Positions 1 through 10,803 of a stretch of 64,000 bases of DNA are shown here, piece after piece. Source of the DNA: Paramacrobiotus metropolitanus (taxonomy: Eukaryota > Tardigrada > Eutardigrada > Parachela > Macrobiotidae); the NCBI RefSeq assembly GCF_019649055.1, contig NW_026570307.1, positions 248,001 to 312,000 of the forward strand, given 5' to 3'. The notes below the pieces were generated by a model, which searched no databases, was not told the origin of the DNA, and worked only from the letters and a program-made list of their open reading frames with translations. The position numbers and the translations under genes are program-made. Within the stretch, counting starts at the first letter, position 1. Each line of letters begins with the position of its first letter.

Positions 1-1951
1 GAGCAAAATTGCTTATGATAATTATGCAGTGTAACATACTTGATCATGACGTACAGTATCTATATTCAACACTGCATAATGTTGTTTTTATCGAGCTTTG
101 CCGATACCGATAGTTCCCATCCGATTGCTAAAGCAATCTACGTAGTTGTTATAATCTACACGCGCCTTAGTTATCTACTCTATCCTATTATTGTCAGAAC
201 TGAACGCTCAACAATTGCCAATGAACAAGAGGCACAATGGAGGCAACCGAAAGATCAAGCAACTATAAACAATAAGAATTTAATAACTTCGAATTGCGGT
301 ATACAAGAAAGAATGGATCGGGTAGAAAACTAGCGCCTTCAAATTTGTTGTGCAGAGACAGCAGAGTAAGTAAGTAATTAAAAAACATCCTACAATTCTG
401 TCAGATGATTCCGCTTTTTAAATTGCTCAGTATTACGGTGCAAACAAGTACGAGTACTATTGTCCTGTCATCCCTCATCTGTTTTGGTACTTCAGTTTGT
501 ACTTGTACTGCGGTACTTATTAAAGTCATTAATTTAGTGTTCAACCAATACTATTCCTGCTCATGGTACATCTCCAGCTGTCTGCCAGCAGTAACATTAT
601 TCATTAATTACAAAATAGTCTGAAAAAGCCAGTAAGATATCACCCGGCCTTGTCCGGCAAGTATGCATGCAGTGTGACCATGTATTGCAGCTTATAAGTG
701 GTGTCACTTTTAACCACTTGTTGAACACACGGCAAATCCACTTATTTGTCGACAGCAAATCCACTTATTTTATTCGTATAATTAAATATTCCGAGAAGAC
801 CAATAATATATTTACTAGACAAAAATACAAATGCCACCGATACACGATAAACAAACATACGATAGTCTGATCTGAAGGTATGCAAAAGCAGTCTCGAGTG
901 TAAACACTTTTTTAACTACACCCAACTCATGGCCCGGCACTGATGCTTGGAATGTATAAAAAAATTCCTCAATAAACGAATAACGACCACCTGGAAGATT
1001 CTGAACACCTAATATCGATGCTTCCGTTAACAACACCAGTTGGATAAACGAACCTAACGGGGTATTCACACCACTTCGAAAAAGACCTCCCATCAAGTCC
1101 GTAAACTCAAGGAACTTCTAAGCACCACAAAGGACGCCGGTGAAATGCTGCATATTTATTTAATACGAGATCTGACCCTGGTGCTCCAATCCCAAAATTT
1201 TTAAGAATTCAGAAAGTACCACAGGGGATTAATGCAAACTGGACTCAAGAGTCTCGTTTTCCACCCACGCAGGATCAATCAGAATAATTTTAATACCATT
1301 GCTTGGAAACAACACTTCTCTCGTAACATTTTTTTAACAAGTGAAATGCAAAATCTGATGTCAGCAGAAGCACTGTAAAGAGGGAGTGCAACACAGAATT
1401 CAGAATCCACAAACAATCTGGGCATATAATAACAAAAAAAGAACCAAGTTTTAGCAGCAAAAAAAAGGAAACAGAAGTCCAGGATCATAATAATGCAATC
1501 GACAAACTGTGTCAAAAGTAGCTGATTTTACCACAACTGCCAACTAACCCATACAATGAAAACGCGACGTCGATGAGCGATCCATCCATTAAAGGCGATA
1601 TAAATTCCGGTAAATCCGAAACGCTAATGGAGTACCTGATGATTATCATCCACAAATTGACAGCTGAAAAGCAAAATTTTACCATTACAACAGATTCAAA
1701 TACATATTTTCCTACACTGAAAAAGAAACAGTCATGGTCGTGTCCACTATTTAGCAAAAACTGCTTCGTTTGCTGCTGGACTGATGAGAACCAAACAAAC
1801 TTGCACAAAACGCGAACAAACATTGCAGGAACTTGAACGAAGTGGAAATAAGCGACGAAAATACGATTTAGCAACGTTTACCGTTTGCAACTAGAAGTTC
1901 CCGTTTCAGATAGGAACGAACGATTATTTTTTAGGGCAAGTCAATCTCACC
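1..1951. other. No supportable gene
   Basis: AT-rich sequence without a convincing gene. A plus-strand frame at 1573-1836 and a minus-strand frame at 815-1096 are open for 87-93 codons, but I see no family signature and no consistent splice partners. Decayed transposase is possible but not demonstrable by eye. Confidence 0.4.
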
Positions 1952-2068
1952 TTATTTTTTATAAGTTTCCTGTTTCAGAAAAGCCGTAGGCTTTTCATTA
2001 GTGGCCTTCGTGGATGTCCCAGTCGATACATCGAATCCCAGAATCGCGGATTCTTTTCCAGGTAAAAC
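1952..2068 (-). CDS. Possible terminal exon of a host gene, product unknown
   Basis: A 38-codon frame on the minus strand that starts immediately after a pyrimidine-rich TTTTTATAG acceptor (just above 2068) and ends in TAA at 1952. The peptide is Ser/Thr/Lys-rich (it contains GFDVSTGTSTKATNEK) and looks protein-like rather than random. It may be an alternative or further 3' exon of the gene at 2293-2738, or belong to a separate one. No family is recognised. Only the splice acceptor and open frame support it. Confidence 0.25.
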   Translation of the reverse strand, partial: VLPGKESAILGFDVSTGTSTKATNEKPTAFLKQETYKK

Positions 2069-2292
2069 CTATAAAAAGCGAAAGTCTGGAAACATTTTTG
2101 GATGTGTTATAAAGCTCGCAGGCTGCTTCTAGCATACTAAATCTGTACTAAATAAATAAAATATTTATAATTTATTGGCAACCAAATAACAAAAATGCAA
2201 GCGCTGGTGCACTACTCGATAGTAAAATTTTAAACATTAACAACCAAATTCTGTCGTCTCTCGGGTTAAAAGGTAAAGTACAGTACGAGTAC

Positions 2293-2738
2293 TCAAAAGT
2301 GCCGTAGCATTTCTTTTAACAACAGCAAGACTAAAAGGCTGCTTGTAAAAAGCAGTAGAACGCGTTTCGCCAGTCTAATCCCGAATTTTGCGACCTATAA
2401 AATGTACCAGTTCACTTGAAACCACAAAGTAATGCAAACACCAGTCTTGACCAAAAGAGCAATCTGCCCTTCCCGGTACGGTCACGACAGACAGTAGGGC
2501 GAACCAGCACTGAATGGGACTTACGTCTGGAAAAAAAACCCCCGCTCGCTCATCAAGAACCATCCCCTTGAATCCTTTAACAATCCCCTCAATGTTTTCC
2601 GTAGTAAAAATAGTATCATTGGTCAGCTGATTACGCGGATCTTCACAAGGTCGATTACGCCAGTATTCACCAGACCGACCACATTCTAAATCATCATAAG
2701 TCCATTTGCGATGAGCTTCACAGTGTGTTGAATTTAAT
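2293..2738 (-). CDS. Two exons of an unrecognised host gene
   Basis: Exon 2738-2525 follows a TTTTTTCCCAG acceptor and ends at a consensus GTAAGT donor. It encodes about 71 residues including CEAHRKWTYDDLECGR, WRNRPCEDPRN and FTTENIEGIVKGFKG, with four cysteines. It joins in phase to exon 2394-2293, which follows TTTTATAG and encodes 33 residues ending in TGA with a hydrophobic Leu-rich stretch that could be a membrane segment. The intron would be 130 bp. The 5' exons were not found; the first exon here needs a phase-2 donor upstream. I do not recognise the family. The paired splice sites and phase match are the evidence. Confidence 0.35.
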
Positions 2739-2934
2739 CTGGGAAAAAAACGAGAACACTGGCAAATCAGCTCGCTCTAAGCGCAAAATCTCTTAAAGCG
2801 GCGAAGTAAATTAGAAATAATCGATGTGAATCAAAACGAAAATAAGGTCACGGGCAAAATTTTTTTTAAATATATACGTATTGCATAAAGTATTTTAAGT
2901 ATGTACGACAATAATAAACGAAATCTGTAAATTG

Positions 2935-4137
2935 TTACATTTTATTTTCGATGTCCAAGAGAAACGCGTCAGGAATTTTCTCCGCATGACCAAACAGACA
3001 GAACCACCACCGCTGTCGATCTGCTACTAAAGTAGTATCCCAACTGCACAGGACGCGGTGTTCCTGTAGACATCCAACTAAACGGCTGGGATAAACTGCA
3101 AAAAATACAACAAAATAAGGCAATATACCAGACTGTCAGATAATAACCTAGTCAATAAATTTTGTAACAAGTACTTACATGCTGACGGGTATCTCGACTG
3201 GTCACGTACGACAATACAAATCAAATGATATCCAAAACAATGGTTCCCTATATTAAAGTAAAAACCATCAATTTCATTCAATGCAGAAAGGTTAACTGCG
3301 AAAAATACTGGTGAAAAGCAACTATGTGTTAAATGCCGAGATTAGCTGTAAATAAAATTAAAAGTCGGGAAACGATACTGCAGAATTGAGATTCTAATGA
3401 CACGTACTGACCTTTCCCTTGGCTACCGTCACCACGTACACGTGAACTGACGGGAATCGGAACGTTCCCTTTTGTTTTGGGACCTGTTGTGGTGGGTTTC
3501 TTCCGAAGATCATCACGCTCCGTTGGCCGTTCTGGAGGAACGTAGTTCACTGGTCGTGGGCGAGATTCTATAACAGAAAACATTAATAAAATTCGATTAG
3601 CGCAAGTGTAGAACTCTAGCCCTTTTGATAAAGATTAAATGCTAAGATTTACAATTACACTAACTATTCAATTTACATTATTCAATTAAATCATTATTTA
3701 AATGCTAAGAATATTCAGTTAAATAATGAAAAATTTCTAGTGTTGATTGCCGAGGTGGAAACGAAAGTACAATTGAAATTCTAGTGGCTGACCTTGCCCT
3801 TCTCCGCTTTCTCCTCCGCGTGCTGGCCGCTCCCCACGGTCGCCATCTCCTCCCCGGGGCGGTCGCTCGCTACGGTCGTCATGCTCGTTGTGGCCCGAAC
3901 GGAAATCACTCCGATCCTCATCACGGTTGCCACGGAAACCACCCTGTTCGCGATCTCCCCGATTCTGCTGGCGACCGCCGCGGTCCTCTGAATTTCTTTC
4001 GAAACGGGATCCCCCGCCCCGATTACCATCGTCCCGATTGCCAAAACGGCTGCGCGGCTGATCCGATCGATTGTCATCCGCATCGCCTCCGCCTTCCGCT
4101 GTGGTGTCCGACGACCCAACGCGAGATCCGAATCTAC
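2935..4137 (-). CDS. RGG-rich (putative RNA-binding) protein, three 3' exons
   Basis: Three minus-strand exons with matching phase-1 junctions: 4137-3793, 3567-3412 and 3095-2935. Exon 1 follows a CACTTTTTTAG acceptor and encodes about 115 residues dense in Gly, Arg and Asp, with repeated RGG/RGN pieces such as DRGGRQQNRGDREQGGFRG. Its AAG/GTCAG donor joins in frame to an exon encoding SRPRPVNYVPPERPTERDDL, rich in Pro, Lys and Arg. A third exon ends in TAA at 2935. RGG boxes typically bind RNA and are arginine-methylated; that function is inferred from composition only. A further upstream exon may lie near 4190-4255 (open frame FYSPERKHEYTNEG after a TTTGCAG acceptor). The family (eIF4B/4H-like, SERBP1-like or other) cannot be fixed. 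Confidence 0.5.
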
Positions 4138-4933
4138 CTAAAAAAGTGAAACCAAATCATCGTTACTTTTGACAACTGCCGAAATGAGCAATGTGTTCAT
4201 TGTATATGGGTCCTTCGTTCGTATACTCATGTTTGCGCTCCGGAGAGTAAAACTGCAAAATGATGATCACTTAATTGATTGAATAATCTGTATTGCACAA
4301 AAGAGCAGATAGAACTGTAGAGCACACAGAAAACTGAAATATAAAAAGTGGGGACTTCCGTGTTTGGGAAATCAAGAGATCAACAACCGGAGCTGAAAAA
4401 CGAAAAACGAAATTCTGACAAAGCAAAATTTTCGAACCGAAAGGGCACCGCTGTCAGTTGGCCAGTCTTTCCACTCTACTCTTGTCGAACTCGAGATCGA
4501 TATCGAGTCGTCTACGTACAGCAATTATTAGAAGCGCGCCACACTACTGCTCAGCAAACTAAACGAATCTTTTCGTGGCGCGCCCTGGAAAAGCCCTGTT
4601 AACGAAGCCGAATGCCGATTTGCCCAGTGAGTGGAATGGGCTTTGCTATTCGACGTCAGTCGCGTCACCGTGGAAAAAATGCTTGGCAGCTCGGCAGACA
4701 CCAGCTTCCTCTTATCTATTCGATCTCCTTTGTCTGCACTTCTCACTATCTCACTGTTTGCTTTTAGAGCTTTTTAGAGCTTCATTCTTCAAGTTTTTTC
4801 TCCCAGGTTCGGAATCGAAAAGTGTGTGCGTTTTCGAAGAAATTTTGTTATCATGATATCATTTATCTAAATTCGTGGCTTTACGCAACTTTTGTCAGGA
4901 TTTGAGCATAGCTTGGTTTGTGCAGTTGGTACG

Positions 4934-7900
4934 ATGCCTGTACAGCTGCGCCATGTTTCGGAGTTGGACAACAAGCGGTTTCTGGAGAATCTGCCCATTG
5001 CACCTCGACAACGGGAAGACGACGAACGGACGAAGGATTACGATCCAGGGCACCGTTTTGTCACCAATGGCGCCAAACGATCCAACGGGACCGGGTCATC
5101 GACGCCGAAAGGCGGCTATGCGCGTTTCATCGCGCTTACGGTGGAAAACGAGTGCCGACGCGGCGTGCGACCAGAGGATTACGGGAATGCCAGATATGGC
5201 AAAATGTGGCAAGTGGGTGATTCTATTGTATTTGCACTTCTACACATTACAACACATAGTCTCTATGCTGTACCTAATTAAAATTAAAATTTGATAAGAA
5301 GCATCGTAAGGTTAGCGAAATTTTGCCCCATGCTGGTGTTTTTTTCGGATATTTCGGTGAGTTTTGTCAGTTCATTACGAGATTGCTACTTTAATAGAAG
5401 TTATATCTATATTTATACGTTAAATTGTACTTGTTTTAGGAGTTTACTGCTTCTACACTACTGTACTAGCTAAATTCTACTTATATTTGAAGTTACTACT
5501 TGAATTCTCGTTGAAGGATTGCTGATTGTTGAATGTTTTTGTTGTGTTTTACTGTCCGAAAAATATTTACGTACCGGTTGTACCACTGCAGTCTTTATAA
5601 TAATTTCCATTCGGCTAATTTTTGCTGTGAAATTTAAATTTTGGTATACTTCCATTTGTATTGTTGTTCCGTTTTGGTTAGCGTGCGTTTTGTACTTAAA
5701 ATCACTGATTTTAAATAACCCGTTTGACAAATGCAGGGAATGAAGAGTGAAGAACGGGCAAAACTTAATTGCCACTCACCGGAAGATAGCGACACCGAGG
5801 ATTTACCGGAAAGAAAGCCCGAAGAGATCCTTGCTGAAAATGTAGCAAAATGCGATGCTTTGGACGAGGTGCGAATGAAGGTCGGTCTGAAGGGGATGTC
5901 GGATCTGGACGCGATGGAGCTGTTCCACCCGTCTGCGCCGTCGGAACTACCGTATATTCGAGGCCGTTTTGCTGCGGAGGATGTGGGGACACTGCGAACG
6001 CTGTACATTCTTGAGCAAGCGGAGCAGAGGAATACGGAGGAAAAATGGATGGATCAGCTGGCGGAGCGATATTTACCGCACAGTAATGAACCGAAGATTT
6101 TACGTACATTTTGTAACTTATCAATACTTATTAATTTATTTTGGCGTTTTTCATTTGGTTTAATACGATTATCTTCCCGTTAACTTGCTATTCATAAACT
6201 AGTTATTCGTATTCTGAAGTTAAAATTTCGGAATTTTAGACGGAAAATAATTATTTAATGCGAATATGGTATTGTAGACTGCAGTGTCGAGCTCAAGTTT
6301 TTTACTTGTGTTCTATAAATTTGTGGTAGTTTAATCACTTTAATTTGTATTAATATTACTTGTGTATTTTTGGTTTTAGATTTCCTTTCTCAGTGTATTT
6401 TCATGTATTCCTTTGAGCAGTGACCCCAACCCTGTGAGGTGTGTGCATAATCCTCTGGAATTTTACTTGACTTCGTTTTCTCTGCAAAACGGATTGGATG
6501 ATTGGGCCTATCATTCGTTTGTGCTGGCCGGCGACGCACTGGATTGGATGGCTTATCAAAAGAACAAAGACAACACACTGAAGGCGGATGAATTTAAACG
6601 GGCAGTCGAAAAGGCTAGTGAAGCCGCTTGGAAACAGGGTAGATAGTAGAGTCGAGTATACGAACAAGAATAGACAGTAAACATTTGGGAGTAAAATACA
6701 GTACCATGAATAGTTGTTAGGTGTTTTCAGTTTTTTTGTGAGTAACCGTTGCATTTAAGTCACATAAACTTTTTTTATTGAGTTGATTCAGTTTTTCGAA
6801 GAATATAAGAGGTTAGTGTGTTGTTTGTTGACTTTAATTCATTCATTTTTTTATTGACACAGCGCATTTTCACCATAACATCCTCTACGAAGGTTTCATT
6901 CCGTTTCATCCACGGTATGAACTGGACTGCATCGAACTGGATCGACAGTACGATGGTTGGGACATCGCCGCTCTCAAGAGCATAAATCGCAGCTGCAATT
7001 ACGTAGAGATGTTCCAGACCATTACAGACTTATTACGCGACAGTGTCGGAACCGATGATGTGCCACCGTTAATTTTTACGTTACTAAAAGACTGTGAGAT
7101 GGTGAAGGAGTGTTTTGTATGGCTGCGTGAAAGAGCTGTAGAACAAGCAGAGGACAGTAACATTCAGACAGGTACGTTTGTCACAAGTCAACGTAGCCTG
7201 GATTATTTCAGCAACGATAATTTTGGTTTATCTGAGGCTTATATTTCGAGAAATCGTACTCAATTCTGTAATGTATGTATCAAAATATCGCTAAATGAGT
7301 TACTGGAAGAAAAATTAATTAAGTCACGAGATTTTAGATGTCATATTGGATTCGCCATTGGTGTGTTCTCTGGAAAATCTACTGTGGCATATCTTTGGCT
7401 TACTCGGTATATCGTGTGACGGAAGACGATCGAAGAGGGATTGAATGCTGAGAACCTCAAGGAAACCTTTGGACTGCAACGGTGCGCCTTTAATTGAGCC
7501 AACACTAAGAAATGCCAATTAATTTAGATTCTCATCATTCTGCATAGGTATTTCTGCTTTTTATAGGTGCGCTTACCACGAAACTCGCCCTCCTGAAATT
7601 GTTTGTGCGCGTTCCAAGGCGCTGCTCACTGTGTAAGCAGAGTATCTGAGTATCTAGTTAATTATTGTTGTACATAACGTATCGACTTTTTACGTTCTAG
7701 AAAACACCGTGTATATCAATCTTTTCATAGTGTCAAAAATGCCGAAGGAATGCATCCATACTTTAATTTTTGATTCGACAATATACAGTTTATGAATTAA
7801 GTATGCCAGCTTAACCAAAATACAAAGTACAATATATTATGTAAACCATTAAACATAGTTTGGCTTGAGGATAGTATTATTGTACATTTTTACGCAGTCA

Positions 7901-8062
7901 GCGTCTTGTCTTTAGATTCAACGTGTTCCAGCTGATGAAGGACCAAGCAGGAATTAAGCTGTCTGCAAAACATCGTCCGGCGGATGTAGATGACGAGTGC
8001 AAGGAAGATATGGACGAAGTTAGTTCAGAAAGTGAAACATTGAGTCTAATTTTGCATGTTTG
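4934..8062 (+). CDS. Multi-exon host gene of unknown product
   Basis: A chain of protein-like exons. Exon 1 runs 4934-5212: ATG at 4934, basic N-terminus, 93 codons, phase-0 GTGGGT donor. Exon 2 starts at 5737 after an AATGCAG acceptor (acidic, Glu-rich, to about 6100). Exon 3 lies at about 6380-6638 and contains NGLDDWAYHSFVLAGDALDW. Exon 4 runs 6863-7171: CACAG acceptor, GTACGT donor, contains FHPRYELDCIELDRQYDGWD. Further pieces lie near 7568-7630 and 7918-8062; the last ends in TGA at 8060-8062 with an acidic Ser/Glu tail. Junctions 1/2 and 3/4 are phase-consistent. Junctions 2/3 and after exon 4 do not join in phase by any GT/AG pair I could find, so a small exon is missing or the gene is damaged. 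No domain is recognised; it looks like a soluble helical protein. Confidence 0.45.
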
Positions 8063-9045
8063 ACGACATGGTGCTGTCGATTTCTGTCCTTGATGTCATT
8101 ATAGCTTACTTCTTATGCTTTGTACAGTATTACGTAGTTATATTATTAAGGCTACTCTTTTGTTTCGATTGGTTTACATTCTTGTGTTATCCACATTTGC
8201 CACACTGTGATAACGTTCTTACGATCTCGCTATCGTTTTCTGTATTTTTGAAAGTCAGCCGACTTTGTAAACGTGAATCGTAACTGATTATGAAGTGAAG
8301 AAACCTGTATGAATAATAATAAATATTTTTTCGTAAGAATGCGTGCTTAAATTCGAATTCCGGCTTCCCTACAATGTCATGTACTCTGTAGTCTGTACTT
8401 TGTAACACGGATGGTGAGAATATTTTAGTGGCGCAGTTGAGTGAAATTCGATAAACAGATTCGTGAACAACAGAATGTTTTTTCTATTTTTGTTATTTCA
8501 AATACTCGTATTGGTACAAAATGGACTGCGATCGTACCGGTATAAATGCAATTTGTGCACCACAATGTGGTTCATCCAAAACGCACTGGTGGCTGTTCTT
8601 ACACCAGACGCCAACGCGGTGTTCACTATTCAGTAAATCACGTTAGCATACCATAACGACTAAGAAACAAATAAGTTCCCACAGGGAATTAAAAGAAAAC
8701 CTGTTACGATGTTACGGCTTGTTGGTTCGCAAGTCATTCGATTGATGAAGAAAGTCATTTCTACGTGTTTGGTGTAGTGGATAACGCTGATAACTATAAA
8801 TAATTAGCGATTGCATAATATGAATGAGTTCAACAAGAACATAACTAATGCGATACAAAGTGCACATTGCAAGGAAAAAACGGCGAGTCGAAATTCTGCA
8901 GTTTTGTGTAGTAAAGGTGTGCTATGGAATGGTTTTTTAGCTGGGTCCTTATTTATAAATAATTACCTAGTGAGGATTACTAGAACACGGTCGAGATCTT
9001 CTTAATTATTGTGAGCTTGGAAGGATTGTACCGGTCAAGCGAAAG
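8063..9045. other. Intergenic, no feature seen
   Basis: AT-rich spacer between the gene ending at 8062 and the ATG at 9046. No ORF with protein-like composition and no repeat was identified. Confidence 0.4.
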
Positions 9046-9065
9046 ATGTTGTGGTACGTTGCCGG
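9046..9065 (+). pseudogene. First 20 nt of a host signal-peptide exon, split by the LTR element
   Basis: ATG at 9046 opens a frame (MLWYVAG) cut after 20 nt by the LTR element. The same frame resumes at 33338, directly after the second CCGG copy, and continues for 52 codons to TGA at 33495-33497. The joined N-terminus has a long hydrophobic stretch typical of a secretory signal peptide. It lies upstream of the astacin-like exons at 33981-35976 and is most simply their first exon. Confidence 0.55.
9062..9065. repeat. Target-site duplication, left copy (CCGG)
   Basis: CCGG directly precedes the 5' LTR and recurs at 33334-33337 directly after the 3' LTR. A 4-bp duplication is within the Ty3/gypsy range. 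Confidence 0.85.
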
Positions 9066-9402
9066 TGTGAGCGGGGGTTCACTAGCGTTCACGTCCGCGA
9101 CGCTGCGCCAGCTGGATTACGTGTCTGTGTTGTGTCTCGCTCTGATTGGCTAGTGGGCGCGGCTTAGCACGTGCTGCACAGTGTTACACACTGTTGAATT
9201 GGCTCTAGGTTTTGCGATCGAGCTGCGCCGATCACTTGTTGATTATCTGGTCTCCAGACTTTTCAATATTAAAAAGTCAGCGATTTACGGTGCGACGTTT
9301 GTGTTTCCGCATAGCTCGCGATCCAGATCGTATCGCTCGCTTCCACAGGATAGATTCTGTTTCTGTCTCTGTCTCTGGATCCATTCTGGATCTAGCATTA
9401 GA
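9066..9402 (+). repeat. 5' LTR (337 bp)
   Basis: Begins TGTGAGCGGGGG and ends CTAGCATTAGA, matching 32997-33333 at all but one position. It begins with TG but does not end with CA. A CCAAT box in reverse (ATTGG, 9145-9149) and a TATTAAAA stretch near 9267 are candidate U3 promoter elements. No AATAAA is seen. Confidence 0.95.
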
Positions 9403-9413
9403 TGGTAGCAGAG
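9403..9413 (+). promoter_or_regulatory. Primer binding site, initiator tRNA-Met type
   Basis: TGGTAGCAGAG starts at the first base after the 5' LTR and equals the complement of the 3' end of animal initiator tRNA-Met (ending CTCTGCTACCA, from memory). Plant copia-type sites read TGGTATCAGAG instead. Complementarity stops after 11 bases. It would prime minus-strand DNA synthesis. Confidence 0.75.
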
Positions 9414-9581
9414 CCGACAGCGGTTCTCTGATTGATTTAATTTGATTTGTCAGGCATATTTGGCCTGTTACTCAACGTGTTATCCGCGACCAGCAAGGCG
9501 CAGGTCTGTCACACAGCAAAGTGCAACACCACAAGCGGTGCAAGTTCCTCAACTGACGTGGATTACCAGCTTTGGTTTTCG

Positions 9582-9732
9582 GTACAGTGTCTTCAGCGAA
9601 GACCTGTGCTGTTTCCTCAGCTGTGAAAGAGTTCAAGAGTTCAGTCGGCAGTGTTCCTCGGTACGGAGTCTTCAGCGAAGACCCGTACTGGTGTCATTGC
9701 TACTCGGCAAGGCTTCAGCGAAGCCTAAGCCG
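9582..9732 (+). ncRNA. Three covarying AGC-loop hairpins in the leader
   Basis: Hairpin 1: stem 9589-9594 GTCTTC, loop AGC, 9598-9603 GAAGAC, with outer pairing 9582-9587 to 9604-9609. Hairpin 2: 9668-9673 and 9677-9682, same inner stem and loop, with a perfect outer stem GTACGG (9661) and CCGTAC (9683). Hairpin 3: GGCTTC (9711), AGC, GAAGCC (9720), outer CGGC (9705) and GCCG (9729). The loop and inner YTTC-AGC-GAAG are constant, while paired positions change together. A packaging, dimerisation or translation element is a guess. Confidence 0.6.
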
Positions 9733-10298
9733 TGGGCCACAAGAGGCGAAGCGCCGAAAGGGGCGCACGGGAAAAGACAGATTAGACTCCTCCAAACTGG
9801 TTGTAGAGCACTACTGTTGCTACGGCACAGCCGGCACAGTACTAGACTGATAGCGCGAGGCACGCTACGGAACAGCGGCGACGCGGGAGCGGAGTTGGAA
9901 GAAGAATCTGGATCATTTGGATCATTTTTCCCGAGGAACGGACGAACGTGGAACGGACGGACGGTTAACAGGTAGAAAACCGTTAATAATCACGGGATTG
10001 GTTAGACGGTAAAATCGTCAATTTTCATTGGTCCGTACTGAGCTGAGCATAGACGTAGGCGGAGTTTTGCACACGGCGCGCATGTCTCACCGTTGACCGT
10101 GACGTCAGACAGATATAGATTTTTAGAGGAGCAACGTGATTGGTCAGTTATCTGAGCTGTGATTGGTCGAGATTCGAACTGAATAATTTGAGCTAGCCGA
10201 CCAATAGGAAAGAGGTAAACAACCCGAATGGGGATTTTCCGTTAAACTTGAGCGGTAATGGGAAATTCGATTTGAGATGAGATAATTGAGACAGAAAG

Positions 10299-10728
10299 TG
10301 ACCTTTTGAGTTTAGACAAAGGAAAAGTGACCTTTGATCAAAATTGAGCTGAAAAGTGACCTTTAATAGAATTGAGCTGGAAATTGACCTTTAACTCGAA
10401 TTGAGCTGGAAAGTGACCTTTGAACAGAAATTGAGTCGAAAAGTGACCTTTACCAAAAAGTTGGAATCGACCGAATTGACTTAGTTGAGTGACCTTTATG
10501 ATCTGAAAGTGATCAACGTGACCTTTATCGAAGTTGAAATTGGGTTGTAATAGTACAACGATATTAGCAGCAGTAGGATCTCATTCGTAAACGTGTTTTA
10601 AACTGTAAAAGCGGATTCGAAGTTTTGTCTGAAAAGTGACCTTTAGGGCAAATCTCTCGAAGTTTTTATCGAAAAAGTGACCTTTAAACGGAACTTAGCC
10701 GAAATTTTTCAATCAAAAAGTGACCTTT
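10299..10728 (+). repeat. Array of 11 TGACCTTT motifs, about 29-bp spacing
   Basis: Copies start at 10299, 10328, 10357, 10385, 10414, 10444, 10490, 10519, 10637, 10678 and 10721. Seven of the first eight are spaced 28-30 bp apart within degenerate units resembling GAATTGAGCTGAAAAG plus the motif. TGACCTTT is the complement of AAAGGTCA, which contains the nuclear-receptor half-site AGGTCA. Confidence 0.85.
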
Positions 10729-10803
10729 AGGACAATTGAATAAACCATACAATAACGTGTGTGTGAGAACAATTGGCAGGAGCGTCCAAGTTATCCGATC
10801 AAC

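Larger units (their letters stand above)
9414..10803 (+). other. Long 5' leader of the LTR element
   Basis: Untranslated leader of about 1.4 kb before the gag ATG. It contains three AGC-loop hairpins (9582-9732), five CCAAT boxes in either orientation (9997, 10027, 10139, 10162, 10201), and 11 TGACCTTT copies (10299-10728). GAG/GTAAAC near 10213 and CAG/GTAGAA near 9970 could serve as splice donors for subgenomic RNAs. Short ORFs here look like chance. Confidence 0.7.

Noticed and set aside
815-1096. Minus-strand 93-codon frame as a gene
   Set aside because: No splice sites, start context or domain support; kept only as unresolved sequence.
9442-9975. Open frame of 177 codons in the leader
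   Set aside because: Its sequence is set by the hairpin repeats, it has no family signature, and it precedes gag without a plausible role.
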